Source: Bacillota bacterium (GTDB taxonomy: Bacteria; Bacillota; Clostridia; Oscillospirales; Oscillospiraceae). From it: a DNA stretch of 6,538 bases. Both the position numbers and the translations under genes were made by a program. Numbering within the stretch: the first letter of the stretch is position 1; each line of letters begins with the position of its first letter. The stretch is from the NCBI GenBank assembly GCA_023406225.1, contig JAEXWS010000161.1, positions 1-6,538 on the forward strand, read 5' to 3'. Below the pieces are notes generated by a model. It was not told where the DNA came from. It did not search any database and saw nothing but the letters and a program-made list of their open reading frames with translations. Of this stretch, positions 5,815 through 6,538 are shown piece after piece.

Positions 5815-5832
5815 GGATTTTCTCAAAAATCC
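5815..5832. repeat. Inverted repeat upstream of the rpmH -35 box
   Basis: GGATTTT (5815-5821) and AAAATCC (5826-5832) pair over 7 bp around CTCA, starting 9 bp upstream of the rpmH -35 hexamer. It might be an activator or repressor site. It could instead be a weak hairpin, but no plus-strand transcript is expected to end here. Confidence 0.45.
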
Positions 5833-5949
5833 CCGCTTTTTTTCTCTTTTCCTGCGTCATTTCAAAATCTGGTGCCCTGCCCGTCCCTTTCTCACCATAT
5901 CTTGTCCTCTTTCGCGGTTCTTTTTTTGTGTTTTATATTAGAATAAGTG

Positions 5950-5978
5950 TTGTGTTTATTTCGTCTTTTTGTTATAAT
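5950..5978 (+). promoter_or_regulatory. dnaA promoter (extended -10)
   Basis: TTGTGT (5950-5955) is followed by a 17-nt spacer and a perfect TATAAT (5973-5978). TG at 5970-5971 makes an extended -10 element, compensating for the poor -35. The start would be near 5985, leaving a leader of about 40 nt before dnaA. No DnaA box overlaps it, so the DnaA autorepression known from other bacteria is not visible here. Confidence 0.75.
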
Positions 5979-5986
5979 GGAGGTGT

Positions 5987-6010
5987 ATGATTTTGTCCAT
6001 TTTCAACTAG
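5987..6010 (+). other. Possible 7-codon leader ORF before dnaA
   Basis: ATG at 5987 opens MILSIFN and stops at TAG (6008-6010), directly before the dnaA ribosome site. A GGAGG (5979-5983) lies 3 nt upstream, but it adjoins the -10 box and would not be in mRNA started from the promoter at 5973-5978. Translation would then have to be leaderless or use an upstream promoter. It may be coincidence. Confidence 0.25.
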
Positions 6011-6011
6011 A

Positions 6012-6019
6012 GAGAGGTG
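6012..6019 (+). promoter_or_regulatory. Ribosome binding site deciding the dnaA TTG start
   Basis: GAGAGGTG lies 7 nt upstream of TTG 6027-6029. The frame is closed by a TGA at 5988-5990 and has no ATG or GTG between that stop and the TTG, so this site fixes the unusual start. Confidence 0.8.
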
Positions 6020-6026
6020 TTTCTTT

Positions 6027-6538
6027 TTGAATTCCGTCGCCGACGTGTGGAATAACGTCCTGACCCAACTGAAAAAGGAACTTTCGGAAACCACCATCGC
6101 CACCTGGTTCGACGAGCTGGAGGCGGTGGACATCCGGGGCAGCACGTTCCTTCTGCATTGTTCCAACGATTTTAAAAAGGGGTACATCGAATCCCTTTTT
6201 ATGAAAAACATCAAGTCCTCCCTCCACGACATCTTCTCCACGGATTTCGAGGTCCAAATTCTGGACGATTTGGCCTACGCGGAGTTTCAGGGCGGAGAGC
6301 CCCACAAGCAGAGCGAGCGGTTTACCTCCGCGGAGTTCACCTTCGAGACCTTCGTGGTGGGTCCCTCCAACAAGCTGGCCTACGCGGCTTGCAGCTCCGT
6401 GGCGGAGCATCCCGCCCAGAATTACAACCCCCTTCTCATCTATGGGGACAGCGGCCTGGGCAAGACCCACCTGATCTACGCCATCGCCAACGTCATCCGC
6501 CGGAACGATCCCCACGCCCGCATCGCCTACGTGAAGGG
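6027..6538 (+). CDS. dnaA: Chromosomal replication initiator DnaA (partial, C-terminus outside window)
   Basis: DnaA is the AAA+ ATPase that binds and opens the replication origin and also acts as a transcription regulator. The first 170 codons are present. Domain I (about 1-80) has VWNNVLTQLKKELSETTIATWF and the FKKGYIESLF segment used for helicase and self contacts. Domain II is very short (about 81-100). Domain III begins at FTFETFVVGPSNKLAYAA (104-121) and carries Walker A GDSGLGKTH (140-148), with Asp-Ser where many DnaA proteins have other small residues. About 280 more residues, including Walker B and the DNA-binding domain IV, are expected to the right. The start is TTG, supported by GAGAGGTG 7 nt upstream and by the residue alignment at VWNNVL; a rare start may keep DnaA levels low. 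Divergent from rpmH, as in many Firmicutes. Confidence 0.97.
   Translation, partial: MNSVADVWNNVLTQLKKELSETTIATWFDELEAVDIRGSTFLLHCSNDFKKGYIESLFMKNIKSSLHDIFSTDFEVQILDDLAYAEFQGGEPHKQSERFTSAEFTFETFVVGPSNKLAYAACSSVAEHPAQNYNPLLIYGDSGLGKTHLIYAIANVIRRNDPHARIAYVK

Larger units (their letters stand above)
5666..6026. other. rpmH-dnaA divergent intergenic region
   Basis: This 361-bp spacer holds the leftward rpmH leader and promoter, two palindromes and the rightward dnaA promoter, each listed separately. The part from about 5815 to 5975 is AT-rich and pyrimidine-biased on the plus strand, with several T-runs. I looked for DnaA boxes (TTATCCACA or its complement, including single-mismatch forms) and saw none on either strand. 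The functional origin may therefore lie beyond dnaA or use diverged boxes. No coding sequence longer than the 7-codon ORF at 5987 is supported. Confidence 0.7.

Noticed and set aside
6003..6515. 170-codon minus-strand open frame opposite dnaA
   Set aside because: Antisense shadow of dnaA, whose DnaA domain I and Walker A motifs are clear on the plus strand.
1..6538. CRISPR arrays, insertion sequences, tRNA or rRNA genes
   Set aside because: No spaced direct repeats, transposase-like frames, terminal repeats or tRNA-like cloverleaf sequences were seen.

Overview
The window looks like the dnaA/rpmH neighbourhood of a Firmicutes chromosome, most likely a GC-rich Clostridia member of the Oscillospiraceae type (Oscillibacter, Dysosmobacter or Flavonifractor-like). 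This placement is inferred from four things: the gene order rpmH-rnpA-yidD-yidC-khpB(jag) divergent from dnaA, the GC-rich coding sequence next to AT-rich spacers, the short MISP-type YidC with an extra outer segment, and the single-chain alpha2-type glycyl-tRNA synthetase. No database search was possible, so the genus is a guess.

Layout from left to right. 1-800 (minus) is the N-terminal ~60% of an NCS2/AzgA-type purine permease, cut by the window edge. 801-1062 is an AT-rich spacer with the permease promoter, a 41-bp palindrome, a small hairpin and the glyS terminator. 1063-2478 (minus) is glyS. 2479-2667 is a spacer with a perfect 14-bp hairpin. 2668-5665 (minus) is a compact leftward cluster, in transcription order rpmH, rnpA, yidD, yidC, khpB; rnpA and yidD overlap by 4 nt, and khpB starts 9 nt after yidC. 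5666-6026 is the divergent control region with a strong leftward sigma-A-type promoter for rpmH and a rightward one for dnaA. 6027-6538 (plus) is the first 170 codons of dnaA, starting at TTG.

How the genes fit together. The leftward cluster is the classic replication-origin-proximal set. It encodes ribosomal protein L34, the protein subunit of RNase P (tRNA 5' processing), the YidD/YidC membrane-protein insertion pair, and the KH-R3H RNA-binding protein KhpB. glyS follows in the same direction; in many Firmicutes the next genes would be mnmE, mnmG, rsmG and parB. Glycyl-tRNA synthetase keeps the theme of translation, but its spacer and own terminator suggest at least partly separate transcription. 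The purine permease has its own promoter.

The genes are ordinary housekeeping genes and I found no convincing new system. The points worth a second look are non-coding: several strong palindromes in promoters and spacers, the absence of recognisable DnaA boxes between rpmH and dnaA, and a possible 7-codon leader ORF before dnaA. In the proteins, YidC has Lys where the family usually has the groove Arg, and khpB has a tandem repeat in its linker.
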